Shown here in pieces: positions 28,337 to 36,908 of a stretch of 64,000 bases of DNA; within the stretch, counting starts at the first letter, position 1; each line of letters opens with the position of its first letter. The DNA comes from Methanocella arvoryzae MRE50 (GTDB taxonomy: Archaea; Halobacteriota; Methanocellia; Methanocellales; Methanocellaceae), in the NCBI RefSeq assembly GCF_000063445.1, contig NC_009464.1, positions 2,914,001 through 2,978,000 on the forward strand, read 5' to 3'. The notes beneath the pieces were generated by a model that saw nothing but the letters and a program-made list of their open reading frames with translations, did not search any database and had not been told where the DNA came from. A program made the translations under genes and the position numbers.

Positions 28337-29798
28337 ACCCTATACAGACGAAGGCTACCACTCTCTTCGCGATAAGATCATTGGACTGGGGGAGCGCTCT
28401 TTCCGAAAGAGCTACTATCCGGAGCTACAGCGCCGGCTGGCAGACCTGGAGCAGTTCCGTGCACTGCTGGACGAGAGCAACGACGCGATCTTCCTCATCA
28501 ACATGGAAAGCGGGCGGTTTGCCGACGTGAGCGGCTCTGCCTGCCGACAGCTCGGCTATAGCCGGAACGAGTTCATCACTATGGAACCGGCTAACCTGAT
28601 CGATCCCGATACCAGGGCGCTCATCCTGCCGCTCTTCACAGGCCAGACCGAACGAATGAACATCGTGACATCGATGCTATGCAAGGACGGCACCCGGATA
28701 CCCTGCGAGATAGCCATCAGGACCGTCGACTTCAACGGCAAGGCCTTCGCCGTGGCCGTGGCCAGAGACATCACCGATCGCCAGCAGATCGAAGACCAGC
28801 TGCGCCAATCTGAAGAGAAGTACCGGGAAATCTTCGACGGGGCCAGCGACGGCATCCTCATCCTGGAGCTCGATACAGGGAACACCATCGACGTCAACAG
28901 CACTGCCTGCAGCCTTTTCGGGCTAACCCGGGAAGAGGCAATGCACACAGACTTCCTGCGCCTTTACGCGGGCGACAAATACACCCGGGAGGATATCCTC
29001 CGACATTTCAGCGAAATCAGACTTTCCGGCCCAAAGCTGTCCGTCCAGAAGACCCGGACCAGAGACGGCCGGATCTTCTGGGCCGAGTTCAACCTGAAAT
29101 GCGTGAGAATCCTCGACGGCGACTACATCATGGCCATCGTCCGGGACGTGACCGAGAGGAGGGAAGCAGAGGAAAAGATCAAGGCCTCCCTCCTGGAAAA
29201 AGAAGTCATGCTCAAAGAGATCCACCATCGGGTGAAGAACAACCTGCAGGTAGTCTCGAGCCTGCTGAACATCCAGTCCAGGTACGTCACCGACCCAGAT
29301 GACGCCGAACTGTTCAAAGAAGGCCAGAACCGGGTCCAGGCTATGGCGCTGGTGCATGAAAAGCTTTACCAGTCCAGCGATCTGGCCAGGATCGACTTTT
29401 CGTCTTACATTGACAGCCTCATGAAAAACCTGTTCTACTCGTATGCTCTTGGCCGGGATAACATTGTCCTTAACACGGATATCCAGCCCATACTGATGAG
29501 CGTCGACGTAGCGGTACCCTGCGGCCTGATCGTCAACGAGCTCATCTCCAACAGCCTGAAGCACGCCTTCCCGGAGGGCCGGGCAGGCGAGATCCAGATC
29601 CGTATTTCCGAAGCGGATAGCAAAGTCGTGCTGGAGATCGCCGATAACGGGGTCGGGCTGCCGGCAAACTACGATTTCCACACCTCGGAGTCCCTCGGGT
29701 TGCAGCTTGTGAACCTGCTGGTCGAACAGCTCGACGGCAGCATATCTCTCGAACGGCACAAGGGCACAAAGTTCACGATCGCTTTTAGCAGAACATAA
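28326..29798 (+). CDS. PAS-PAS sensor histidine kinase (HisKA_2 type)
   Basis: A 490-residue soluble kinase without membrane segments. The N-terminus is helical, followed by two PAS domains (about residues 38-155 and 160-285). A HisKA_2 dimerisation domain follows (LKEIHHRVKNNLQVVSSLLNIQSRY; the second His of the HH pair is the likely phospho-acceptor), and then a HATPase domain (IVNELISNSLKHAF, EIADNGVGLP, LGLQLVNLLVEQL). No response regulator is adjacent. The start lies inside the tail of the dehydrogenase remnant, and the kinase may use the remnant's promoter. Confidence 0.9.
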   Translation: MPSEPYTDEGYHSLRDKIIGLGERSFRKSYYPELQRRLADLEQFRALLDESNDAIFLINMESGRFADVSGSACRQLGYSRNEFITMEPANLIDPDTRALILPLFTGQTERMNIVTSMLCKDGTRIPCEIAIRTVDFNGKAFAVAVARDITDRQQIEDQLRQSEEKYREIFDGASDGILILELDTGNTIDVNSTACSLFGLTREEAMHTDFLRLYAGDKYTREDILRHFSEIRLSGPKLSVQKTRTRDGRIFWAEFNLKCVRILDGDYIMAIVRDVTERREAEEKIKASLLEKEVMLKEIHHRVKNNLQVVSSLLNIQSRYVTDPDDAELFKEGQNRVQAMALVHEKLYQSSDLARIDFSSYIDSLMKNLFYSYALGRDNIVLNTDIQPILMSVDVAVPCGLIVNELISNSLKHAFPEGRAGEIQIRISEADSKVVLEIADNGVGLPANYDFHTSESLGLQLVNLLVEQLDGSISLERHKGTKFTIAFSRT

Positions 29799-29859
29799 GA
29801 GGGAATGGCCGGGAAAATAGGGTGGGATGGGCAGGTCCCGGCCACAACTGAAGTATAGG

Positions 29860-30003
29860 TTGGGGACTGTACTACAACCTGGCCCAGAACCGAGTAGGGC
29901 GTGTGTAGTACGAGGGTTTCTGTTACTGATACCTACTTGTCATCAAGGGCTTATATAAGATAACCAAGAGCATGGTGAAAGTATTCCGTTCTCTGGTTGC
30001 TCC
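29860..30003 (+). ncRNA. Possible structured RNA or transcript leader (low confidence)
   Basis: Between the kinase and the repeat element lies GTACTACA ... TGTAGTAC (about 29866-29910), perfect 8-bp arms enclosing a 27-nt loop that has an inner GCCC/GGGC pair. Further on, a palindromic TATA-like CTTATATAAG (29951-29960) is followed by AACCAAGAG ... CTCTGGTT (about 29962-29998), a near-perfect stem-loop. This could be a small RNA gene or just chance structure. No known RNA family recognised. Confidence 0.25.
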
Positions 30004-30009
30004 TGTGTG

Positions 30010-30303
30010 GTGAGACTGCAAGTCGAACGCTGCGCTGTGCTATTCCTCACAGATTTCACGGATTACGACAGATTCCACAGATTTCTATCGGATTGCACAG
30101 ATTACGACGGATTTCACAGATAAATAAAAAATATTCTGATCGACTGTCTTATGATTGCTATAGGTGATCGAATAGTATTAGCGTATTCCATCTGTGATAT
30201 CGAGTAGTAATCTGTGGATTCAGCAGAGAAATCTGTGGAATCAATCGTAATCTGTGGCATCTGTGAGGACTGGCACAGCGCAGCGTTGGTTTTGATGTCT
30301 CAC
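30010..30303. mobile_element. MITE-like element, family III copy 1 ('CACAGATT' word arrays)
   Basis: Inverted ends: CGAACGCTGCGCTGTGC at 30024-30040 against GCACAGCGCAGCGTTGG at 30273-30289 (one mismatch), with outer GTGAGAC/GTCTCAC at 30010-30016 and 30297-30303. Inside, the left half is a run of CACAGATT-type words and the right half is the reverse complement (AATCTGTGG). A middle AT-rich block includes CAGATAAATAAAAAAT. It shares a 30-bp identical stretch (30191-30220) with the copy at 44.9-45.2 kb (45124-45153). It encodes no protein. A further partial end, TACAGCGCAGCGTTCG, lies at 30328-30343. Confidence 0.75.
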
Positions 30304-30439
30304 GTTATCTGAGCAATCTGGTGGGGTACAGCGCAGCGTTCGTCAGCGTTCATATGAGAACCTGCAAGGGCTATATGCCAAACTATTTGATCGGGACAAA
30401 TGCCCGAAAGTTCCAGTAATAACTTAAAAAGAGAAGAGA

Positions 30440-31234
30440 TCAGAGCCTCACCAGCACTTTCTCCGGTAAGGGCCGATCGTTGATCCAGTTCCGTACGAGA
30501 TCTGCGTACAGCTCTGGCTTCTCGAAGCTGAACGTATGTCCGACGCCCTTTACCACATACGCGGTCGCAATCGGCATGGTGGCAGCGATGTCCCTGGCCG
30601 ACGCCTTCATCATGCCGTACTCCTTTTCGCCGGCCAGGGCCAGCACGGGCACATGAATGTCTTTCAAAGCTGCCGGCAGCTTGTAGGTCATGTTCGCCCT
30701 CAGTATCCGGGCCAGCACTTCGCCTCTGGTCTGCCTCGTATCTTCGAAGTATGTCTCGAACATGTCCTCTGGAAGATGGTATGACTTCGCCTGGGCCCGG
30801 GCAAACGACCTGTTCCTGGCCAGAGGAACGGTCAGCTTTATCGTGGGATCGAACAGCAGAGGGTGCAGCATCAGGCCAGATCCGGGCACAGGCCTGAGCT
30901 CCGGGCTGTTCACTACCGCGTGATCGACAACTTCGGGGGACCTGGCCAGCAGCTCCAGCAATACCTGGGCTCCCAGAGAGATGCCGACGACGTGGGCTTT
31001 TCCTCCGTGTGCCCGGGCCTTGATGACCTCCGAGATCAGAGCGGCCGCCCTCTCGTGGTAAAACGGGCCTTCGCTTCTACTCCTGCCATGGTCCGGCAAG
31101 TCGGGAACAATGCAGTGATAATCCTGCATCAGCCTCAGTATCTTATCCCACATCCAGCCGCTCATCCCGCCGCCGTGTAAAAAGACGATAGAGGGGGCAT
31201 TTGCAGTGCCAGATTCATGTATGTATAAGGCCAT
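30440..31234 (-). CDS. Alpha/beta-fold hydrolase
   Basis: A 264-residue soluble hydrolase. Oxyanion-hole HGGGMSGWMW is at residues 20-29, the nucleophile elbow is GISLGAQ (Ser near residue 95), the acid sits near LALAGEKEYG, and the catalytic His is in VKGVGHTF. The catalytic triad therefore looks complete. The ester, lactone or other substrate cannot be deduced. No operon partner; it converges with the family III repeat. Confidence 0.85.
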   Translation of the reverse strand: MALYIHESGTANAPSIVFLHGGGMSGWMWDKILRLMQDYHCIVPDLPDHGRSRSEGPFYHERAAALISEVIKARAHGGKAHVVGISLGAQVLLELLARSPEVVDHAVVNSPELRPVPGSGLMLHPLLFDPTIKLTVPLARNRSFARAQAKSYHLPEDMFETYFEDTRQTRGEVLARILRANMTYKLPAALKDIHVPVLALAGEKEYGMMKASARDIAATMPIATAYVVKGVGHTFSFEKPELYADLVRNWINDRPLPEKVLVRL

Positions 31235-31389
31235 TATTACTTCACCATAACTCCTGACTCCATATATGCGGTATTCTTTAAATTTCTTTCATGTCATCTC
31301 TTCAGGGCCGGCTCGCAGATAGAAATTATTAAAGTGAAGCAGGGGCTATCTGATATGCTAACACAGCAGGATTGAGTGGGGCTCAAGCT

Positions 31390-32025
31390 ATGATCGCAGG
31401 CGAATTTGACAGCATTGCTAAAGCATGGGAATGGGCAATCGGCAAGATCTACCGGGAAGGACAGCTCGTTAACACTGAATACGGGGTTAAGGCCAGGATG
31501 GTCAACGGTATGCTGCTGGAGATCGCTAATCCCGTGCAGAAGTGGCACCCGAAAGACCCTTTCTGCAGCCCGATGCGCGTCAAGTATTACGTTGAGCAGT
31601 TCAAGCGCGAGTCCGCAGGCAAGCATGGCTTTGAGTATACCTACATCGACCGCATGGTTAACTACGAAGGCTTCGATCAGCTGAAATGGATGGCCGAACA
31701 GCTCAAGAACAAGCGCTACGACTCAAAGCGGGTGCAGGCGATCACCTGGATACCCCGCGTCGACTGTGCGAAAAAGGAGGATCAGCCATGTTTCCAGCGC
31801 ATCTGGGTATACCCTTACCAGAACGATACGCTGGATGTCCATATCCACTACCGGTCCTGGGACATGTTCAAAGCCTTTGAAGCCAATCTGATGGCCTTCC
31901 AGGAACTGGTAAAGGACGAGCTGACCGGGCCCTCGGGCTTCACTTTAGGCAAGCTCCGGTGCTTCGGGGACAACGTCCACATCTACGAGGACGACTTCCA
32001 GGCTGTAGAGGCAGTGCTGAAATAA
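31390..32025 (+). CDS. thyA: Archaeal-type thymidylate synthase
   Basis: About 211 residues, the short ThyA class of methanogens, which would methylate dUMP to dTMP using a pterin cofactor. The nucleophile Cys is in DQPCFQRIWVYPY and the dUMP-binding region is HIHYRSWDMFKAFEANLMAF. N-terminal parts are shorter than in bacterial ThyA. The start is uncertain: TTG 31372 opens the longest frame, and ATG 31390 (MIAGEFDSIAKAW) fits the family better. It converges with the TatD-like gene with a gap of 15 bp. Confidence 0.82.
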   Translation: MIAGEFDSIAKAWEWAIGKIYREGQLVNTEYGVKARMVNGMLLEIANPVQKWHPKDPFCSPMRVKYYVEQFKRESAGKHGFEYTYIDRMVNYEGFDQLKWMAEQLKNKRYDSKRVQAITWIPRVDCAKKEDQPCFQRIWVYPYQNDTLDVHIHYRSWDMFKAFEANLMAFQELVKDELTGPSGFTLGKLRCFGDNVHIYEDDFQAVEAVLK

Positions 32026-32040
32026 AAGCGACTCAGCCCC

Positions 32041-32799
32041 TTATCCAATTCCGAACACTCGCCTGGCATTCTTCTCGCAGACCGCATCTATCGCCACGGA
32101 ATCTACTCCAGCCAGCCGCATGACGTGGGCTGTTCTGGGCACGCCAAGCACGTCGGTGGGGCTGGATGACATATCTGTATTTATGATCAGCCTGCTGACG
32201 TCGTGCTTTTTTACAATCTCTGCGGCAGCGGCAGGGGAGAGCTTGCCCGGCTGTACGGTGAGCCCTGCATTATAGCCTCGATCCACGATCAGCCTGACCG
32301 TGTCCGCATCTGCGTGATCGATCACAATTTTGTCCGTATCGAGGGAGAATGTAGACAGGACATTGATGATCTCTCTGGTGATCTGGGCTTTACTGCTTCT
32401 TGGGCTGTGAGCGATGATCGGGAGGCTATGCTTCATCGCCAGCTCGATCTGCATCTGGAAGAGGCGGACTTCAAAGGGGTCTCTGGTTTCGAGACCAGTT
32501 TCTCCTATGGCTATGGCGCAGCCTTTTTTCAAGTACTCTTCCAGCAGGTTTTCGCATGCCTCCAGGTCGGCAGGCCTGGTCCGGGGGTGAAAGCCCAGGG
32601 CTGTATGGACCCGTATGCCCTGTTTGCCCGCTCTCTTCTTTTCCTCCTCCAGGCGATCGAAGTGGTCTCTGAATACGATGCTGGAGCTCATCCTCATCGG
32701 GTCATGGGCAAGCGTGATCACATCCGTGATACCGGCGATGGCCATGAGCTCGAAGTCCTCGTAAGGTCTGGTATCTAAGTGTACGTGGGTGTCAATCAT
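32041..32799 (-). CDS. TatD-family metal-dependent hydrolase
   Basis: A 252-residue TIM-barrel amidohydrolase. Metal-site motifs are in place: HVHLD (residues 4-8), AIGETGLE, IIAHSPRSS, VIDHADAD and INTDMSS. TatD relatives act as DNases or on D-amino-acyl substrates; the archaeal subgroup is not characterised. GGTGAGAGGAC precedes the ATG, and TATA-like sequences lie around 32838-32856. Confidence 0.85.
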   Translation of the reverse strand: MIDTHVHLDTRPYEDFELMAIAGITDVITLAHDPMRMSSSIVFRDHFDRLEEEKKRAGKQGIRVHTALGFHPRTRPADLEACENLLEEYLKKGCAIAIGETGLETRDPFEVRLFQMQIELAMKHSLPIIAHSPRSSKAQITREIINVLSTFSLDTDKIVIDHADADTVRLIVDRGYNAGLTVQPGKLSPAAAAEIVKKHDVSRLIINTDMSSSPTDVLGVPRTAHVMRLAGVDSVAIDAVCEKNARRVFGIG

Positions 32800-32963
32800 G
32801 TCCTCTCACCCAGAATTACATGCACTGACTGTTAGTTTATACTCATATAACACTATGTAAGCATCTGGTGCTTGCTCCTATCCTGATTACTTCCTGGATA
32901 GTTAATTATATATACACTTAATATATTATAAAGTAGTTAATAGCTAAGCAAGCGGTTATACCT

Positions 32964-33695
32964 ATGACCCAGCAATACCCGAGTCTCCCCGGTACGGTAA
33001 AACAGCCATCAGGCGAAGTTTTTTCTACGCTCTCTGCCGAGTTCTCGAATACCATGGACTTCTCAGATTTCTTTGATAGTATCTCAGAGCCGCAACCCTT
33101 TCTGACAGTGGTTGTCGATAATCGGGGGACCGTGCGCCTGTTTAACAGAAACGCCGCCGATGTCACTGGCTTTACGCCCGGCTCGATCATCGGGAGGGAT
33201 GCGGTATCCACGCTGTTCAGCACAGCGCTGCGAGATCAGGCGGAATCTTTACTGCTAAAAGATATAGGCTTGTATGGCGATCTGACCAACATCTACCTCC
33301 CATTGCTTACCAGCGCTGGCCATACAGTGCCGGTGACCTGGGATATCAGTGCCATACGGGATGATCAAGGAGCCCTGCTCGGTGCCGTCTGTATCGGGCA
33401 CTGCAGGCAGAAATCGAAATCCCCGGAGTCATGTACTGCCTACCGTAATCGTGGATGCACATGCTCAAACGGAACCATGCACGCAATTCTGAACCATAAT
33501 CAGGTCGCAATGGGCTACCTGGAACTGGCGATGGAGCAGGTCCGGCCGGAGAATGAGCTTCGAGGAATGCTGGATCATGCGTATAAAGCGCTTCAGCGCA
33601 GCAGCGATCTTACTCTTGGCGCTTACAGGATAAGCCGTGACGCTCCAGCTTTTTGTGAGTCTGGCCGGCAGGCAGACACGGGTAATTCTCAATAA
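32964..33695 (+). CDS. PAS-domain protein with orphan DHp segment (kinase lacking ATPase domain)
   Basis: A 243-residue soluble protein. It has a PAS domain at residues 38-155 (QPFLTVVVDNRGTVRLFN ... VTGFTPGSIIGRD). After a Cys-containing linker comes MHAILNHNQVAMGYLELAME, which aligns with the phosphoacceptor helix of the kinase at 48084 (MSHDIRNFNQVSMGYLEM): the His is kept but the following acidic residue is Ala. The protein ends right after this helix pair, with no HATPase domain. It may be a dominant-negative partner, a phosphotransfer relay or a truncation product. AT-rich promoter (32905-32925). Confidence 0.78.
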   Translation: MTQQYPSLPGTVKQPSGEVFSTLSAEFSNTMDFSDFFDSISEPQPFLTVVVDNRGTVRLFNRNAADVTGFTPGSIIGRDAVSTLFSTALRDQAESLLLKDIGLYGDLTNIYLPLLTSAGHTVPVTWDISAIRDDQGALLGAVCIGHCRQKSKSPESCTAYRNRGCTCSNGTMHAILNHNQVAMGYLELAMEQVRPENELRGMLDHAYKALQRSSDLTLGAYRISRDAPAFCESGRQADTGNSQ

Positions 33696-33721
33696 AAAAG
33701 GGAAGCGGCATTGCCGCTTCA
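33691..33721 (-). terminator. Intrinsic-type terminator after the tupA-like gene
   Basis: GAAGCGGCA-T-TGCCGCTTC (33702-33720) is a 9-bp inverted repeat. On the minus strand it is followed by CCCTTTTTTATT (33690-33701). It overlaps the stop codon of the minus-strand gene and the plus-strand gene ends just before it, so it may serve both. Confidence 0.65.
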
Positions 33722-34621
33722 GGGAGTCTGGTTCAGCAGGTCTGCGTAGAACAGCCGCTGGCCATACTGATCTACACCATAGTTGTCGATCATCAGCTGG
33801 GTTTCCTGGCTCTGGAAGTAGTCGATGAGCTTGCTTACCATGGCATAGTTCACGTGGGGGTGCTCCGTCTGGTTGACCGCGATGATGCTGTACTTGTTGA
33901 TCATGTCGGGGTCGTCCTCCATCAGGATTACCAGCGACAGATTCTTCTGGTTCTTCAGGTAAGTGCCCTTGTCGCTGAGCGTGTAGCCCTGCAGCTGATC
34001 GGCCATGCGCAGCGTGTCCGCCATGCCCATGCCGGTCGACTTGTACCAGGTCATGCTGGCGTCGGACGGCTTTTCCAGGCCGGTCTTGTTCCAGAGTTCG
34101 CTCTCTTTGTTTGCGGTGCCGGAGTTGTCGCCTCTCGAGACGAATGTGGACTGGCTTTCATAGATCTTCTTGAAGGCCTCAGTGGCACTGGCGCCCTTGA
34201 TGCCTGCCGGATCGTTCTCCGGGCCCACGATCACGAAGAAGTTGTGGGCAAACTGAGTCCTGTTCCAGCCATGGCCGGCATCCATGAACTTCTGCTCTGC
34301 GGCCGGGCTGTGGACGATCAGGAAGTCGACGTCGCCGGTCTCACCGAGCTTTAAGGCTTCACCGGAACCCCTGGACAGGATCTGAATCTCGACGTTGTTC
34401 TCCTGCTCGAAGGGAGCGAGGACATAGTCGAGGAGGCCCGTGTCGTACACGCTCGTCGTGGTTGCGAGCTTGATAGTCTGCGGGACAGCTGTCGGCGATG
34501 CAATCGGCGTTGCAGTGGCTCCCGGAGTTGGGGTGGGAGTAGTGCAGCCGGATATGGTTACTATCATTGCGATAGCTACTACGGCAATAAATAATACTGC
34601 CATGCGCTTGTTAGAAAACAT
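33719..34621 (-). CDS. tupA: Tungstate/molybdate-binding lipoprotein (TupA/WtpA-like)
   Basis: A 300-residue exported solute-binding protein. Lipobox TISGC (Cys26), followed by a Pro/Thr linker, then the tungstate-family signature ATTTSVYDTGLLDYVLAPFE and the anion-binding Ser/Thr loops (SRGSGEALKLG, SRGDNSGTANKESELW). In this family it feeds tungstate to a TupBC permease/ATPase for tungsten enzymes such as formylmethanofuran dehydrogenase. No tupB or tupC is near, so it is an orphan or its partners are elsewhere. A TATA-like CATTTATATACAT lies at 34635-34647 on the minus strand. Confidence 0.85.
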   Translation of the reverse strand: MFSNKRMAVLFIAVVAIAMIVTISGCTTPTPTPGATATPIASPTAVPQTIKLATTTSVYDTGLLDYVLAPFEQENNVEIQILSRGSGEALKLGETGDVDFLIVHSPAAEQKFMDAGHGWNRTQFAHNFFVIVGPENDPAGIKGASATEAFKKIYESQSTFVSRGDNSGTANKESELWNKTGLEKPSDASMTWYKSTGMGMADTLRMADQLQGYTLSDKGTYLKNQKNLSLVILMEDDPDMINKYSIIAVNQTEHPHVNYAMVSKLIDYFQSQETQLMIDNYGVDQYGQRLFYADLLNQTP

Positions 34622-34748
34622 AACAACCTCTCGTCCATGTATATAAATGATTGACCAATAAACCTTTCGTAAGCGTAAATAGTTAACATCACCATAGCAT
34701 CGACCTGATAGTAAACTTTTAATAGAATCTGAACCAAAATACTAATTT

Positions 34749-36203
34749 ATGTCGACGAACTCAGGGAGAAAGCTGGCCCTTTTTATTTCTGTAATGCTGC
34801 TGGCTGTCGCCGCCCTGACTCTTGTTCCCGATACGTGGCTCACAGGAGGCAGCCCGGCCTGCCATTCCTGCCATGAGGCGCAAGCGCCGGCCGATCACAT
34901 GCTATTCAGGCAAAACTATCTCGGATATAACTCGCTTTGCTCGTTCGCGCCGTTCAGCACGCTCATACTGGCGACAGCAGGCCTGATTATCTTTCTCACC
35001 ACTTTCCGGTTCAGGTTCGAGCGCTGGGGAAAAGAATACCGCGTCATCGCCTCCTCGGCCTCTTTCGGTATGGCGATCCTGACTCTCGTGCCGTATACCG
35101 GACAGTATACCAACCTGATCGGAGGCCACACGCTCTGCCCGGCAGTTCCGATCAGTACCGGCCTGCTGGCCGGCGCGGGCCTCGTATCGCTTGCGGGCTT
35201 TATGGTCTGCCCGTTCCTGGTGGCCTGGCGGTGCCGGTGCCCGTCGCTGGAGGCTACGCTGGACGTCTGGCAGTCTCCGCACCGCTCGATCAACAGGCTG
35301 ATCAGGCTGCTGGTGACCGGAAAGCTGGACAAGGAAGCCATACGCCGGACATATCGATGTACGCTGTGCAACAAGTGCGGGCTCGCCTGGTTTAACCGGC
35401 AGGCCCGGAAGATCGCCGTTGGCAAGGGTATTGTTCCATCTCACCTGAGCAATATTCGTAGCGCTGTCCAGGCGACCGGTAACCCTTATGGTGTCATCGC
35501 CGACGGAGGGACGATGATCGGCACGAAGTGCGACACTCAAAAGTGTGACACACTCCTGTTCATGGGATGTACAGCCAGGTTCCGGACTCCTGAAATACTG
35601 GAAGCGGCAAGGACTCTCCTTGACCAGAGAGGGATTCAGTACCACAGCCTGCCCGACGAGACCTGCTGTGGCTACACGCTCTATAATCTGGGTGACCTGA
35701 AGGCTGCATACGAGGCGGTCGATAAAAACATAGCCCGCTTCAGGCAGGAAGGCATTCGCCGGATCATCACCGTATGCCCGGGCTGCTACGAGTCGTTCAG
35801 GACTCTCTACCGGGGCAGGGACGGATTTAATCCCGAAATCTTACTGGCAGTCGACCTGCTGAAGGATAAGAAAGTCACAGTTGAGAACGTCATACTGCAC
35901 GAGCCCTGTCACGCGAAAGGCAGGGGAGAAGTAGTCCGCGGCATCCTGATGGGCGCTGGCGACGAGAGCACCGGCGGCTGCTGTGGGGCAGGCGGCGGGC
36001 TCATCTCGTGGGACCGGATGCTCTCCACCTCCCGGGCTATGAAGCTGCAGGAAAACAGTGGCAAGACTGTCATCACCTACTGTCCGCTATGCTATCTGAA
36101 CTTTAAGCGCGCAAACCCGGACCGCGTTCAGGACCTATATATGCTGATGGCAGCGCATGCGGTGCATGCGGCGGATGAGGCACAGACTGCGAAGGAGGAG
36201 TGA
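34749..36203 (+). CDS. Membrane-bound CCG-domain Fe-S oxidoreductase with CxxCH motif (HdrD/DsrK-like)
   Basis: A 484-residue fusion. Residues 1-30 are a membrane anchor, then an exposed haem-type motif C38-HS-C41-H42 (ACHSCHEAQ). About four more membrane segments run to residue 170. From about 195 a cytoplasmic ferredoxin-like CTLCNKC appears, followed by two CCG domains of heterodisulfide reductase type (CCGYTLYNLGD with CPGCYESF; CCGAGGGLISWD with CPLCYLNF). In HdrD/DsrK such domains bind a noncubane [4Fe-4S] cluster that reduces disulfides. It lacks an N-terminal Met-start ribosome site and may be leaderless. The kinase-like gene follows after 4 bp. Confidence 0.72.
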   Translation: MSTNSGRKLALFISVMLLAVAALTLVPDTWLTGGSPACHSCHEAQAPADHMLFRQNYLGYNSLCSFAPFSTLILATAGLIIFLTTFRFRFERWGKEYRVIASSASFGMAILTLVPYTGQYTNLIGGHTLCPAVPISTGLLAGAGLVSLAGFMVCPFLVAWRCRCPSLEATLDVWQSPHRSINRLIRLLVTGKLDKEAIRRTYRCTLCNKCGLAWFNRQARKIAVGKGIVPSHLSNIRSAVQATGNPYGVIADGGTMIGTKCDTQKCDTLLFMGCTARFRTPEILEAARTLLDQRGIQYHSLPDETCCGYTLYNLGDLKAAYEAVDKNIARFRQEGIRRIITVCPGCYESFRTLYRGRDGFNPEILLAVDLLKDKKVTVENVILHEPCHAKGRGEVVRGILMGAGDESTGGCCGAGGGLISWDRMLSTSRAMKLQENSGKTVITYCPLCYLNFKRANPDRVQDLYMLMAAHAVHAADEAQTAKEE

Positions 36204-36207
36204 CCCG

Positions 36208-36894
36208 ATGGATGAAATGCCCTGGCACCCGTTCGGCGATCTCTCCGTCATCCGGAAGTTCCCTAGCAAAAAGAACCACGTATACCTCGTCGATATCGAG
36301 GGGAAGCGGATGATCCTGAAACTGTTCACCAGCGATCGCTGTGCCAACGAGTTCCGCGTCCTCAGCCAGGCCTATGATGTAGGCATCCCTGTGCCAAAGC
36401 CGTATGAGATGCGGGACCGGGCGATCCTGATGGAGTACGTGGTGGGCAGGACTGTCAACGACCTGGTCGAATCAGGATGCCGCAATGATCTTGTGCTGGG
36501 CGTAGCCTCCTGGCTGGCCCGGTTCCACCGGATTTTCATCGACGACGACGGCAAGGTACTGCTCAAGTCGGACGCCATCTTCAAGAACTTCATCGTGGCC
36601 GACCGCATCTACGGCATCGACTTTGAGCTGTCCCGGCCGGGCAATCCTGAAGAAGACGTAGGCGAGGCAATCTCCTTTTTATTAGATACCAATCCCATGT
36701 TCACCGACGAAAAGATCAGGCTGGCCCGCTCCTTCATCGAAAGGTACGAGGACGAGTCGGGCATCAAGCTGAACGACATCGAGGACAGCATAGCCAAGTC
36801 TCTCATCGAGGCCGCCGGCTTCCGCCAGGGCCAGAGGGAACTCCTGCTGAAAAAAGCGAAGGACCTGATCGTGCTCAGGCCCTTCTCAAGATGA
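36208..36894 (+). CDS. Aminoglycoside-phosphotransferase/RIO-like protein kinase
   Basis: About 228 residues with a minimal kinase-like fold. ATP-binding Lys lies in GKRMILKLFTSD, a C-helix Glu in CANEFRVLSQ, the hinge is MEYVVG, the catalytic loop KSDAIFKNFIV, and the metal site GIDFELS stands where DFG is expected. The glycine-rich loop is not evident. The start at ATG 36208 is supported by AAGGAGGAGTGA 8 nt upstream; the longer frame runs through the previous gene's end. It lies 4 bp after the Fe-S oxidoreductase, so the pair is one operon. Substrate unknown. Confidence 0.75.
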   Translation: MDEMPWHPFGDLSVIRKFPSKKNHVYLVDIEGKRMILKLFTSDRCANEFRVLSQAYDVGIPVPKPYEMRDRAILMEYVVGRTVNDLVESGCRNDLVLGVASWLARFHRIFIDDDGKVLLKSDAIFKNFIVADRIYGIDFELSRPGNPEEDVGEAISFLLDTNPMFTDEKIRLARSFIERYEDESGIKLNDIEDSIAKSLIEAAGFRQGQRELLLKKAKDLIVLRPFSR

Positions 36895-36908
36895 CGATAC
36901 CCTGTAGA

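Larger units (their letters stand above)
29799..30439. other. 640-bp gap without protein genes
   Basis: It contains the possible structured RNA (29860-30003), the family III repeat element (30010-30303) and a partial repeat end near 30328-30343. The remaining part up to the hydrolase stop (30344-30439) shows nothing I can name. Confidence 0.6.

Noticed and set aside
28923-29759. 278-codon minus-strand frame
   Set aside because: Antisense to the sensor kinase; composition mirrors the kinase frame and no start signal is visible.
34902-35645. 247-codon minus-strand frame
   Set aside because: Overlaps the Fe-S membrane protein, which has clear cysteine motifs on the plus strand.
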